Numbered from the stretch's first letter, positions 32,901 through 44,819 are shown. The stretch: 64,000 nucleotides of DNA from Inia geoffrensis (GCA_036417435.1 CM070903.1:94571001-94635000); one strand, 5' to 3'. Notes: generated by a model not told the origin, from the sequence alone. Translations and numbers: made by a program.

Positions 32901-33639
32901 ACATGAGAGGTGATCTGATAATTTTTGTTTATAGACTCAGGAAATTGATGAGAATCACTGTACAATTGAGAAGTCTTCTATAATAATTAATGGATCTTGG
33001 GCCATCATGGTATCCAATCTTATTAAAAAAAATGGTCTCATTAATCATTCTCATAAAATTGACACATAATGTTTATTTCAAGAAAAGCTTCTGCTCATTG
33101 TACTATGTTTCTCTTTGTTCAAATGAATCATCTTTATAGGCTTGATGTGATTCAAATATTTGTAGGACATGTTCTACTTGATTCATTACACTTGTTTTCA
33201 ACTATTTTTCTAGACATCTACTATATAAAACTGATCAAGATGAAGTTGTACTGTTGAAAAAAGGAGGAATGTATTGGACCCCACTCACTCATCCTCCCTT
33301 CATTTCCTGCTCCAACCCCAGAGGCACCTCAGCAGAACCCCTAACATTCAGTAAAGCTCAGGTCAAAAATCAGATTGCTAATCTAAAGCACAGAATCCTG
33401 GACACAACCCCAATTTTCAGCCTCTTGTAAAGATATCATGGTAACCAAAAATTTTGTAACCTTAACATTTAAGGTTTGGTAAAAATGCAGGCACTTTTAC
33501 ATTTCTTGGGAGTATTTTTCCTTGCTTTATATAATCCCTCAGAAATTTTCATTTTATAATTTTTATATCACAAAAATTATACACACTAATGTAGAAAAAT
33601 CATAAATTAAAGTACAATAAAGACAAAAAAATAACAACT
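29996..33639. other. Long sparse intergenic stretch
   Basis: About 3.6 kb in which I recognise only a possible MIR/L2 scrap around 31430-31475 ('atcaacaaacatttattgag'). There is no open frame with a recognisable domain. It may be unique sequence. Confidence 0.45.
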
Positions 33640-33840
33640 AATATTTGTAGGATCTTTTGTAGATCTGCCAGCCTCTATTCTATGTCTTTACATGTAATAA
33701 TTCATTTAAATCACCTAACAATTCTATGAGATTGTTATTAACATTATATCTATTTTATAGATGAGAAAAACAAGGAAGAGAGAGGTCAAATAATTTGCCT
33801 AGTGCTATAGAGCTAAAAGTAAGACTGGCATATGACTTTT
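33640..33840 (-). repeat. MIR SINE, antisense
   Basis: Antisense MIR order: 'gcctctattctatgtcttta', 'attcatttaaatcacctaac', 'ttttatagatgagaaaaaca', 'agagaggtcaaataatttgc', 'agagctaaaagtaagactgg'. Confidence 0.8.
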
Positions 33841-33994
33841 TGTATGCACAGATAGCCTCAGACCATATTGTTCTTTTCAATTAACAATGTATGTCCATGT
33901 TAATAAATATGCCAGTTATTGATGATTCCATAGATATACAGACAAGCTACGTATACATTAGAGTTACTCAAAGAGGAATCAACACACATACTCA

Positions 33995-33995
33995 T

Positions 33996-34032
<37 letters not shown>
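33995..34032 (+). repeat. (TC)n microsatellite
   Basis: About 38 bases of TC with one TTT interruption. Confidence 0.92.
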
Positions 34033-35404
34033 GGATATCCTTTAGAGAGAGGTAAGGAGATTGAAAGGGGAACAACCATCTCTGTCTCAGCCAGACCAGT
34101 TTTAAATTTTACCTTTTTCAAATATTAGGGTCTCACAATTTTGTTCGAAGAAGAGGTGTTTTTTTAGATTTAAAAGAAAGTTGAAATGCTTAGTTTTAGT
34201 CAATAGAGAAGACATAAGCAGCTTATCAAATTGCTTCCCAGCATTAACTAACGAACAAAATTTTACAACTATATACAATATCAGATGTCAAAAGAGTATG
34301 ATCTTAGCAACAAGCAATATGTTTGAATCCCCGTGGTTGACTAAGGCTTGCAGATAAGCCAACAAAGAAGCTTTCTTAGCGAAAAGTAGCATTGGTCTGT
34401 TAGGTTAGATGATTCAGTAAAATTGGAGATTATTACTAACTTAAACTAGCACCAAGAGGCATCCCTGCTGAGGTGAAATTTTAATGAAAGAAACCAAAAA
34501 GGGAAAACCAAGGGAGCTGAAATATGTCCTACAGAGAGGATACCATGATAACAATACCATAAAAGTTAAAATGAATGACTAATCAGATTGGTATAGAAAC
34601 AAGATTCTTATATTGAAACATTTGTGGCTACAAATACTTAAGCAATTAGAGTGGTATAAAAGAATAACATAATCCCATAAAGCAAATAATCAAATTAATG
34701 ACTGAATTAAAAAAAAAAATATATACAATAAGATATGGCTAGAAAAAAAAATCAGTCCAAATGAATGTCTCAAATTCCATTTCAAGAATTCTAGTAAATA
34801 TGCCTTATTCACAAAATTTAAGAGTTTTTTTTTTTCAGGTACAGGTAGAGAAGTTTAGATTAGGAATGTCTTCTTTTTAAAAATTTAAAATTAATATATT
34901 GAATTAATATACGTTTAGAAACCAAATGACTATTAACAAAGAAATAAGGTGACATAGACAAATTTATATTCATTAAAATGCATTAAACGCAAAGATTAAA
35001 TATATCAAATTTCATATATTTACCACAGCGAACTGCTCCTTGAAGTTTTCTTAATGTGAAAAATTCTGACTTCAGACTACAGTGATTTTAGACTGATTGT
35101 GATGAAACGCGATGTCTGAGTGATTTTAAAAAGCCACTTTACTCTCAGTTAATGGGTAAATTATAAAGCATTTTTATACCTGTTTCTAATAATATTTCTC
35201 CATCATTTCAATTAGAGATTTTTAATCCCATAACTCACTTTTTATAACTTTCGACCACTGAAAGTACTTGTCATTGGAAGTTACCCAAGACTTACCACAT
35301 AAATTATGAATGTCCTTATTACAGCCTTCTTCCTGACACACCTAGAAGTATAAAGCAAAGAAAGGGTGAAAAATGACATTAATGACATTAATTAATTTTG
35401 CTGA
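34033..35404. other. Intergenic DNA, nothing recognised
   Basis: AT-rich DNA with A- and T-runs, no gene and no repeat that I can support. Confidence 0.45.
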
Positions 35405-35640
35405 CTTTTTCCCATGTTTATTGACATATAACTGACATATATCATTGTGTAAGTTTAAGATGTACAATGTGTTCATGTGACATACATATACTGCAAAATG
35501 ATTATCATAATAGCATTAGTTAAGACCTCCATCACCTCATTATAATTATTGTTTTTTTTGTGGTGAGCACATTTAAGATCTACTCTTTTAGTGACTTTCA
35601 AGTATGTAATACAGTGTTAACTATAATCACCATGCTTCAC
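35405..35640 (-). mobile_element. L1 3'UTR fragment, antisense
   Basis: The plus strand follows the same antisense L1 3'UTR wording seen at 15760-15960: 'attgacatataactgacata', 'gtttaagatgtacaatgtg', 'cctccatcacctcattat', 'gtaatacagtgttaactata'. 5' truncated, no coding part. Confidence 0.8.
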
Positions 35641-35908
35641 TTCTTTTTTTTTACTTTTGTGGTAAATAACAAATCATAATATCTTGACATCTATGGATAT
35701 GGAAAATAAAATTTTTAGATGTGCTGTGAATTCAGTAGATGAAATAATCTAGTTGTTTGTTTTGTATACTATGTTAAAATAACAATTAGTGGCAGTGGAT
35801 GAGAGTGTGTATGTGGTTTATAAAAAGTTTACTCACCAATTAAAAAAACCCCTCAAAATGAAGATCCTTCTCTGTCAGTACAATATAGTTTTATTTTTAT
35901 ACATTGAT

Positions 35909-36124
35909 GCCTAGGGCAGGGGTCCCAAACTCCCTGTTAGGAACCGGACCACACAGCAGGAGGTGAGTGGCTGGTGAGCGAGTGGAGCTTCATCTGCCGC
36001 TCCCCATCACTCCCCATCACTCTCATTACCACATGAACCATCCCCCCAAACCACCCTGTGGAAAAACTGTCTTCCACGAAACCGGTCCCTGGTGCCAAAA
36101 AGGTTGGGGAACGCTGGCCTAGGG
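35909..36124. mobile_element. MER1-type nonautonomous hAT element with 8-bp duplications
   Basis: The body is 35917-36116 (200 bp), flanked on both sides by 'gcctaggg' (35909-35916, 36117-36124), the 8-bp duplication typical of hAT transposons. The ends form imperfect inverted repeats ('caggggtccc' against 'ggggaacgctg'). Internal wording such as 'ttaggaaccggaccacac' and 'ccacgaaaccggtccctggt' matches my memory of the MER1 group. It has no transposase and depended on a hAT-Charlie enzyme. Confidence 0.85.
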
Positions 36125-36649
36125 CAATATCATTTGGGGGATTTTTATTCAGAGTGAATAGAGGAACTCAAAGTATATTTATGCCTTTCTTTTTTCTTTT
36201 TAGAAAAATTTACTATGCAATGGCATGTGGTGACTTGGTATACATAAACAGAGTGCTGTACAATGAGGAGATTTTAAATGGAATTTTTAAGGGATACTTG
36301 ACAATTTTTCTTTTAAAGATTTGAAAAGTAAATCTGTGTACTGATGGAGTAGGATCTAATCCCAAAATAGGATCAATATACTAAAACAGATGTAAAAATA
36401 GTCTTTTTAGCAATAGGCCATTTCTCTATAGATTGCTGAATACCTATTTACTGTCCAGATTTCCAATTTCTAAATATTATAGTAATATTTATAGCATGCC
36501 CTATATATTGGCAAATTTAATGTCGCCAAAAATACAGCAGATTAAAGTATTTGGTATATAAATTATGGCATAAAAAGAGGTAAGGGAAAAAGAGGAAATC
36601 TAGCATTGTAGCCCTTGTCCATTCATATTTTTATAAACTTCTGTGAGTC
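36125..36649. other. Intergenic DNA, nothing recognised
   Basis: AT-rich DNA between the hAT element and the L1 cluster. Confidence 0.4.
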
Positions 36650-36693
36650 TTAAAAACATAGAAAAATTACAAGGCAAGGCCAGGATGTCCCCT

Positions 36694-36912
36694 CTCACCA
36701 CTTTTTTTTTTTGCTGTACGCGGGCCTCTCACTGTTGTGGCCTCTCCTGTTGCGGAGCATAGGCTCCGGATGCACAGGCTCAGCGGCCATAGCTCATGGG
36801 CCCAGGCGCTCCACAGCACATAGGATCCTCCCAGATTGGGGCACGAACCCGTGTCCCCTGCATCGGCAGGCGGACTCTCAACCACTGTGCCACCAGGGAA
36901 GCCCTCACCACT
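36694..36912 (-). mobile_element. CHR-type SINE, short form
   Basis: The SINE body is 36703-36903, flanked by 'ctcaccact' at 36694-36702 and 36904-36912. It is inserted in L1 RT sequence that reads on normally after the duplication. Confidence 0.92.
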
Positions 36913-37177
36913 CTTTTTAAACTTCACACTGGAAGTTTTAGCTAATGCAATAAGATAAGTAAAGGAAATAAAAGATATACAGATTGAGAAGGGAGAAATA
37001 AAGCTGTTCACAGAAGACATGATTGTCTATGAAGAAAATTCAAAAGAATAAACAACAACAACAAAAAACCTTCTGAAACTAATAAACGATTATAGTAAGG
37101 TTTCAGGATACAAAGGTCATATATAAAAGTCGGTCATTTTCCTATATGCCAGCAATGAATAAGTGGAATTTGAAATT

Positions 37178-37407
37178 AAAAACACAGAGCTTCCCTGGTG
37201 GCGCAGTGGTTGAGAGTCCGCCTGCCGATGCAGGGGACACGGGTTCGTGCCCCGGTCCGGGGAGATCCCACATGCCACGGAGCGGCTGGGCCCATGAGCC
37301 ATGGCCACTGAGCCTGCGCGTCCGGAGCCTGTGCTCCACAACGGGAGAGGCCACAACAGTGAGAGGCCCGCATACCGCAAAACAAACAAACAAACAAAAA
37401 AACCACA
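37178..37407 (+). mobile_element. CHR-type SINE, short form
   Basis: The body runs from 37187 to about 37398, with a tail of 'aaac' repeats. The flanks 'aaaaacaca' (37178-37186) and 'aaaaaccaca' (ending 37407) are the target duplication. The L1 ORF2 text continues after it. Confidence 0.9.
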
Positions 37408-38152
37408 ATACCATTTATACTAGCACCTCCCCAAATTGAAATAATTAGTTATAAATCTAACAAAATATGTGCAAGATCTATGTGAGAAAAACTACAAAAC
37501 TCTGATGAAACATAACAAATAAGAACTAAGTAAGTGGAGGGATATTTTATGTTTATAAATCAGGGAACTCAATGTTGTCAAAGGTCAGTTCTCCCCAACT
37601 TGATCCAAGGACTCATTCAATAAAATGCTCAGCAAGTTACATTGTAGATATCAACAAACTGATTCTAAAGTTTATTTGGAGAGGGAAAAGACTCAGAATA
37701 GTCAACACAGTATTGAAGCAGAGGGACAGAGTTGGAGGACTGATACTACCCAACTTCAAAACTTACTGTAAAGCTACAGTAATCAAGACAGTGTAGTATT
37801 GGCAAAATAACAGACAAAAAGATCAATGAAACAGAAAAAAGACCACAGAAATAGATCCACATAAATATAGTCAATTGATCTTTGACAAAGGAGCAAAGGC
37901 AATACAGTGAAGAAACGAGTCTTTTCAACAAATGTTGATAGAACAATTGGACGTCCTCGTGTGAAAAAAAAAGAATCTAAACGCTGACCTTACACCCTTC
38001 ACAAAACTTAACTGAAAATGGATCATAGACCTAAATGTAAAATTAAAAACTGTAAAACTCCTAGAAGATGACATAGGAGAAAATCTAGATGACCTTGGGT
38101 ATGGTGATGACTTTTTAGATACAACACCAAAGTCATGACCCATGAAATAAAG

Positions 38153-38309
38153 AGTTGATAAGCTGGATTTTGGGGACTTCCCTGGTGGTGCAGTGGTTAA
38201 GACTCCACACTTCCATTGCAGGAGGCATGGGTTCGGTCCCTGGTCAGGGAGCTAAGATCCCACATGCCCTGTAGCATGGCCGAAAAAAAGAATTGATAAG
38301 CTGGATTTT
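38153..38309 (+). mobile_element. tRNA-derived SINE, older type, with 18-bp duplication
   Basis: The body is 38172-38290: 'gggacttccctggtggtgc', 'tggttaagactccacacttc', 'gggttcggtccctggtcagg', ending after 'catggccg' with an A-run. This is the short, older cetartiodactyl tRNA-Glu form without the CHR body. 'ttgataagctggatttt' flanks it on both sides (38155-38171, 38293-38309). Confidence 0.9.
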
Positions 38310-38359
38310 TTTGCAGTTAAAAACTTCTGTTCTGCTAATGACAATGTCAAGAGAATGAA

Positions 38360-38367
38360 AAGGCTAG

Positions 38368-38425
<58 letters not shown>

Positions 38426-38436
38426 GGCTAGCCACA
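38360..38436 (+). repeat. (CA)28 microsatellite bracketed by a 13-bp direct repeat
   Basis: CA units fill 38369-38424. The L1 word 'aaggctagccaca' occurs both before (38360-38372) and after (38424-38436) the run. Confidence 0.95.
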
Positions 38437-38446
38437 AACTGGGAAA

Positions 38447-38805
38447 TAATACAGGTTTCCCCCACTATCCAAAAGTAAAGCATTCTTATGAAACCTTTTA
38501 TAAGCTGAAATGACATAAAGCAAAGAAACAAATACCTCAGGGCACATCTTGCTAATGGATGCACAAGATTAATCAAATAAAGCACAGATGCTCAAGATAC
38601 AGTTCACAGCCATGGCAGTTTGATGCTGAGTGTAATTCCTGGGAAAGGAGCCTGGCAGTGTCACTACCACTCCTCAGGTGCGAGCTGCTTCTATAATTGC
38701 TTGCTGCAAAACAAAGCTGAATGCTATCATTTCTTCTTTAGGTTAGTGGAAACAGCTGCTAATGTAGACCTTTCATAATAGTGAAGTGGTGCAAAGCAAG
38801 TTTTT
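38447..38805. mobile_element. Unidentified insertion within L1
   Basis: About 360 bases starting 'caggtttcccccactatcc' interrupt otherwise continuous L1 ORF2 text ('ccacaaactgggaaata' / 'cttgcaaaagacatatctg'). The wording is typical of a dispersed DNA-transposon-like repeat, but I cannot name it. No open frame of note. Confidence 0.55.
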
Positions 38806-39349
38806 GAAAAGCGGAGAATACCCATACTTGCAAAAGACATATCTGATACTGGACTGTTATCCAAAATATATAAACAACTCTTAAAACGCAAAAATAAGAA
38901 AACAAACAACTCAATTTTAAAAAGTGGGCCAAAGACCTTAACAGACACCTCACAAAAGAACATATACAGATGGCAAATAAGCAAAGATGCTCTACATCAT
39001 ATGTCATCCAGGAAATGCAAATGAGAACAACAGTGAGATATCACTACACATCTATTAAAATGGCCTAAATCTGGATTACTAATATAAAACTTGTCATTAT
39101 ATATTTGTCCAAGCTCATAAAATGTGTGACGCCAAGAATGAACCCTATTGTAAACTATGAACTTTGGGAGATAATGATTTGTAAATGTAGGTTTATTAGT
39201 TGTAACTAACAGACCACACTGGTGGGGGATGTTGATAATGGAGGAGGTTATGCATGTGTTGGGCCAGGAGTATATAGGAAATCTCTCAGTTCCACCCAAT
39301 TTTGCTGTGAAACTAAAACTGCAGTAAAAAGAAAATAAAAGTCAACTTT

Positions 39350-40190
39350 TAAAAATATGACAAGACTTCTGCTTTCAACCATGAGGAAGTTGCAGAGTCT
39401 GTACTTAACTTCCTAGAAACAACCAGAAAACTGGAAAAAATACATCAAACACCTGTTTTCAGATATTGGGAACTACATAGTATAAAACTGTGATCCCTGA
39501 TAAAAAGGGAAATGATAGAAACAAGCCCTACAAGCCCTGTGGCTCTCCTTCTGGATGCACAGTCAGGACTATGGTAGATTCAGGATAATCATAAGCAGGA
39601 CATGGTAATCTGACTGACTGAAGAAAAAATATTTCAGTTCAGGGTGTAAAATCAAAGTTCCAGATGAAAAGAATTTTTCATAAAAAGACCTTCAGGAATC
39701 TCCACAGTAGTCCCCTTGAATCTGATGTTAAAATCAAACTTACATACATACAACAGAACTCCATGAGGCCAGGGAAAAAACTCCCTGAGGCCAAGGTGCT
39801 GTAAACTGCAGAAGTCCTCCCAAGGCTCACACAGGAAAGGGAATCATTCAGCTTGACCAACTGGACTGGACAGTTCTTGATTATCACCAGAGCAGTCAGT
39901 GGAGACTCCAGAGAGCCATACTTAAGTGGCAGAACTACATTATTCCTAAAGACTGGTCAATACCTACCCTGTCAAGTGTTAAAACAAGTCTCAAAAAGAT
40001 CAAACTGATCCAGAATAACTAAACTGTCTTCTGCAAAAAAAAAGTGCAACAATCTTTAAAGGAAGATAACAAAATCCAAGCACTCAACAACATAAAATCA
40101 CACTATACAGCAGCCAATCAAAAATAACTAGAAAGACCAGGAAGCAAGAAATTGTGACACATAAGCAAAACAATCAGTCCCATATATTCT
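39350..40190 (+). mobile_element. Ancient L1 5' leader
   Basis: Third copy of the old L1 leader seen in nests A and B: 'aactgtgatccctgataaaa', 'aaaaagatcaaactgatcc', 'aataactaaactgtcttctg'. It runs to 'tcagtcccatatattctcag' and then jumps to RT sequence. Confidence 0.7.
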
Positions 40191-40880
40191 CAGAAACTAA
40201 GATGAGAAAGTAATTTCATCAACCTGATAATGAACATCTACAAAATCCTACAACTAACATCTACTTCAGGTTGGAAAACTGAATGCTTCCCTCAAGCTCA
40301 GGAGAAAGAAAAGCATTTCAGCTCTCACCACTTTACTCAACAATGAATGAAAGGCAAGCATTTTGGGAAGTAAGAGATGAGTTTGTCTTTATTTACATGC
40401 GACAGGATCATGCATGTAGTAAATCCTAAGGAATCTTTTTGAAAACTACTCAAAGTTATAAATGAGTTTAGGATAAAGTTTCAGGATAAAAAGTCAATAT
40501 AAAAATATCAATTGTTCTATATTCTAACACAACAATTGGAACTTGAAATTTAAAACATGTCAGTTTTAATATAATATAATGCAAACCTATGAAATATTTA
40601 GGATTATATTTAATAAGATATATACAATAATTCCTGAGAGAAATTAAAGAAGACTTAAATAAATGGTGAAATACAGTGCTTTCCATGAATTAAAAGTCTC
40701 AAAAATGTTAATATGTTGAGCCTCTCCAAAGTGATCAATGGATTCAATGCAATTCCAATGAAATCTCACAGTTTTTTTTTTCTGAAAATCAACAAGTTAA
40801 TCCTAATGTTTAAAAAATACATATGACATAGAATAACCCAAACAATTTTGAATAAGAAAAGCAAAGAAAAACTTTTAAGT
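40191..40880 (+). mobile_element. Old L1 ORF2 RT fragment, joined to the leader
   Basis: Contains decayed RT and post-RT text ('aatcctacaactaacatct', 'gctctcaccactttactcaa', 'gattcaatgcaattccaatg'). It follows the leader without ORF1 or endonuclease, so the element is internally deleted. Confidence 0.72.
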
Positions 40881-41725
40881 GGCAAAGGATTTGCATAGAC
40901 ACTTCTCCAAAGAAGATATATGAATGGCCAGTAAGCACATAAAAAGATGCTCAACATCACTAATCATTAGGGACATGCAAACCAAAGCTACAATTAGATA
41001 CTACCTTACACCTATTAGGATGGCTACTATGAAAACAAGAATGACAAGTATTGGTGAGGATGTAGAGAAACTGGAACCCTTGTGCACTACTGGTGGGGAT
41101 GTAAAATGATACAGCCATTGTGAAAAATAATATGGAGTTGTTTCAAAAATAGAATTACCATATGATCCTGCAATTCCACTTTGGGGTATATACTCAAAAG
41201 ATCTGAAAGCAGGGTACCAAAGAGATATTTGTACACCCATATTCACAGCAGCATTACTCACAATAGCTAAAATGTGGAAGCAACCCAAGTATTCATGGAT
41301 GAATAGATAAGCAAAACGTGGCATATATATACAATGGAATCTTATTTAGCCTTAAAAAAAATTCTTCAGTATGCTACAACATGGATGAACCTTAAGGATA
41401 TTAGACTAAAGGAAATAAGCCAGTCACAAAAAGACAAGTATTGTAGGATTTCATTTTTATGAGGTACTTAGAGAAGTCAAAATCATAGCTATAGAAAATA
41501 GAATAGCAATTGCCATGGGTTGAGAATAAGGGGGAATGGAGTTATTGTTGGATGGATATAAAGCTTTAGCCTTAGAAGATTAAAATAGTTCTGGAGATGG
41601 ATGGTGGTGGCAGCTTCACAACAATATGAATGTAATTAATGCCGCTGAAGTGTACACTTAAAAATGGTTAAGATAGTAAATTTTATGTTATGTGTATTTT
41701 ACCACAATAAAAAATGGGGGGAAAA
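40881..41725 (+). mobile_element. L1 ORF2 end and 3'UTR
   Basis: From 'gcaaaggatttgcatagaca' through 'cttgtgcactactggtgggg' and 'caatggaatcttatttagcc' to a 3'UTR ending 'tattttaccacaataaaaaa'. Small open piece at 40924-41109. It may be a separate 5'-truncated copy or the same element after a second deletion. Confidence 0.8.
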
Positions 41726-41995
41726 CCAGTCAGTGCAATTCACCCAATCAACAGTTTAAAGAAGAAAATCATGTGATCATCTTAATAAATGTGGAAAAAG
41801 CAATGTGTTAAAAACTCTCAGCAAACTAGGAATAGAAATAGCTTCTTCGATTTTGGTTAAAGGGCATATACTAAAAATCCTACAGCTAACATCACTTGTA
41901 ATGGGAAAAACTGAATGCTTTCTCCCTGAGATTGTGAAAAAGCAAGGATGTCTGCCCTCACCATTTGTATTCAATTTATAGTAGAGGATACAGGC
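41726..41995 (+). mobile_element. L1 RT fragment
   Basis: RT-region words ('gcaattcacccaatcaacag', 'atgtgatcatcttaataaat', 'ctacagctaacatcacttgt', 'ggatgtctgccctcacca') placed after another L1's 3' end. Heavily decayed. Confidence 0.72.
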
Positions 41996-42857
41996 AGTGC
42001 ACGTTCCTTGGATAACAATTAAAAGAATAATGCATTACTATAAGTTAATAGAAGAAAATAATTATTATTAAAAATGTTTGGTTAATCTCAAAGAAAGGCA
42101 GAACTGAGAGAAGCTTATCTCTAGTTGGGAGCAGAGACAGCAGTTAGCAACAGGAGGAAGATAATCAATGAATGTTTTGTTGTTTGTTCTTTGTTTTAAA
42201 ACGAGAAGACACTAAAGCTTGTTTTCATACTGGTGGTAAAAATCCAGTATTTTTAAAAGTGGTTAATATAATGAGAAGAGGAAATAAATAGGAAGTTCTT
42301 TGAGCAGGTGGCAGGAGTTGCAATCCAGTGCATTAAGAAGGATTAGTATTTGATAGTGAGAAAGGCTCTTCCTCAGAGCCCACTTACTCATTAGCACAGT
42401 AGGAACAGTTTTGGGGGCTTACAAATGATTTTAGGGGTCCAAAAAAATACTTTCATGAATTTTAAAGCCATAATGTCCTGCTCTTCCTTCATCGAATCAC
42501 AACAAAACTAGTATGGAAGCAGATCCAGGATTGTTGGCAGATTTGGTGGTGGAATTAGAGAAATCACCCATCTGATCACTTTTATATTCTCTATAAAATA
42601 TGAGATTATCTGGCAGTAATGATTTGGTACCTTAACAGAGATCGAACGAATTAGAAAAGTAAAAAAATATATACAATAGACATTTCTGAGAATAGTGAGC
42701 ATAATAGAGAAATACAGAATGCTGAACAGGGGTGGGTGCTCATTTGAAATCAGAGATCATGCATACAAACAGCAATGCCGTTTTGCTAGGCTGTGTGATT
42801 TACCCCCGAAAAAAATAAGTGGCTCAATTCATGTAGTCTCTGAGGTGTGTCAGTCAG
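41996..42857. other. Intergenic DNA, nothing recognised
   Basis: No gene or repeat that I can support. Confidence 0.45.
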
Positions 42858-43016
42858 TTGCCACTCAGGGACAGAGGAGAAAGGAATAAAGGAAATTCTT
42901 GCTCTCTCCCCTTGGCTTGATATCTCTTCCTCACTTAAATATACATATATCTCCCTAAGTGAACGGGATTTACTTTAAACTTTAGGATAATTTGAAACTT
43001 TTATAATTCTCAAAGA
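42858..43016 (+). repeat. Left arm of diverged inverted repeat
   Basis: Reads 'ttgccactcagggacagagg' and later 'ctctccccttggctt' and 'tttaaactttaggataa'. The same order appears on the opposite strand at 44928-45090. Confidence 0.85.
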
Positions 43017-43084
43017 CATAAAATGGAGAAAATGTGGGTCCAGATTTGGTTTATAGAATCATAAATGGCATGGGTTTGGGAAGA

Positions 43085-43215
43085 TAGGGCAAAATCCTGG
43101 CTACTCACAGCTGTGCAACCTTGGACAGGATGCTTAACCTCTCTGAGCCTTTATTGTCTTCAATTGCAGAAGGAAGAACCTATATCTAAATTATAATGGT
43201 TTTGATGAAGATTTA
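43085..43215 (+). repeat. MIR SINE
   Basis: 'aaatcctggctactcacagc', 'tgtgcaaccttggacagg', 'cttaacctctctgagcct': clear MIR core in order. Confidence 0.85.
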
Positions 43216-43429
43216 TTGACATTATGCACAAGGAACAATTTAGTACAGTGCTTGTATGTGACAGTTACATTATTAACTAAAGGAAAAACTCCTGTCAATG
43301 AAAGTTATTAACAAAAATTGAAACATAATCAAATCTTCATATATTGTCAAAGTTTTAATATGATCCCAAAAGTGATCAGGAAGATACACACATAGCTCTT
43401 TTAAAAAAAATTATGTCCTGGAAAAATCA

Positions 43430-43555
43430 TTCTTTCATGCTATTATTCATTTATTTACTGCATAAATATTTATCTAACATATGTTCTATGCCCAGCACTT
43501 CCTGAGTGCCGGAATACAGTGGTGAATCAGGCTTCTGAAGAGCCCTTTAATCCTG
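43430..43555 (-). repeat. L2/MIR-type fragment (tentative)
   Basis: 'tttactgcataaatatttat', 'tctatgcccagcacttcctg', 'aatacagtggtgaatcagg': wording of the antisense 3' end of an L2 or MIR family element. Confidence 0.5.
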
Positions 43556-43845
43556 GCATTTTTTGACTTGGCACTGAGTTTAATTCCACATAACTCAAAG
43601 TTTCACGTGCAGAGAACAAGTAATCAAACCAGCTTCAGTTCTCAACTCTGCTCTTTCTTTAGGGAACTATCTTGGTTATTTTGAGGACATATAACTGCTA
43701 ACTCACATTGACTTTTCTGCATGACTTGTTTTCCTCTCTAACAGAATCTGCCATTTACCTGATATTTTAAAAAAATTAAGCCCTGCCTCCTGATCCCCTG
43801 TGGCTCTCCCTATGATGGCATATGAGAAATACATTCTTGATCAAA

Positions 43846-44000
43846 GCTGATCATAGATAGCAACATATCTGAGCTATGATATCTGTACATATGTTATCTG
43901 TACATATGATATCTGTACATATCTGAACTATGATATCTGTACAAAGCTGATCATAGATAGCAACATATCTGAGTTGATCATAGATAGCAACATATCTCAG
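43846..44000 (+). repeat. Composite short tandem repeat
   Basis: Unit 1, about 27 bases around 'tgatcatagatagcaacata', occurs at 43847, 43947 (offset exactly 100) and 43974 (offset 27). Between the first two copies lie four copies of a shorter unit built on 'atctgtacatat'. Both units have palindromic cores (TGATCA, GTAC). Confidence 0.92.
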
Positions 44001-44269
44001 CTCTGTTGTCCACAGAAATGCCTGCACTAAGTTATAATTCAATGTTATGAACTAAGCTGTTATCAAAAGCTGATACAAGAAATGCCCATTTTTAAAGTGT
44101 TACTCTGTTTTCTGTAAAACGTGTGTTGAAGACATCATCCATCATTGTTACTCAACATCCACACAATAAATTTCATCTAGAACATAGGGATAGGAGAGTA
44201 TTTGTCTCACCAGATAAACTTTTATGTTTTCTATAATCTGACAAAAGTAGTATAGCACAATAGTTAAGA

Positions 44270-44465
44270 TGATGGCTTTGGAGTCAGAAAGATTTGGATT
44301 TGAGGCCTAGTCCCAACTTTTTCTGACAAGGGAAATTAAATTTTTAAGTCTTAGTTTTCTCATTGGTAAAAAAGAAATCCTGGATTTTTAAGAATTCACT
44401 GAGATAATACATGTAATATACTTTACAATATCTTATACATAGTGAACACTCAACATTATGTTTAC
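44270..44465 (+). repeat. MIR SINE
   Basis: 'ggctttggagtcagaaagat', 'ttagttttctcattggta' and 'actgagataatacatgtaa' follow the MIR order. Confidence 0.78.
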
Positions 44466-44819
44466 TATGAGAAATACATAAACCTACACTTTTTCTCTCC
44501 TGCCATAATTGGCATATCTAGCTTTTCTCCCCTACTGCAATTATAACCTTGCCTAAGTTTTCTGGTACAATAATTTTCTCATTTTTTCTTCTAAATTTTT
44601 TCAATGATGCTTCATTTACATATGTCTAAATCTATTCAATATGGAAGATGCCTTAAGTGTTTTTTAAGTACGTGGGTGTATATAAATATCTAAAGAACAG
44701 AAAACACTCAAAGAGATTCTATTTTCTAGAAAAAAATAATATAATAAAGCATTTCAAATAAATAAAAAATTATTTTATCCAATAAATGATGCTGAAACCA
44801 AAATAATGTTAGATCCTTA

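Larger units (their letters stand above)
36650..39345 (+). mobile_element. Old sense L1, 5' truncated, carrying several insertions
   Basis: Starts in the RT region ('aaggccaggatgtcccctct'), passes through the degraded RT active-site region (36990-37030) and 'ctatatgccagcaatgaata', then post-RT ORF2 (open piece 37572-37796, '[11 protein letters not shown]'). It ends with a 3'UTR ('ttgctgtgaaactaaaactg', A-rich end near 39345). Interruptions are SINEs at 36703, 37187 and 38172, a (CA)n at 38369 and an unidentified segment at 38447-38805. Confidence 0.85.
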
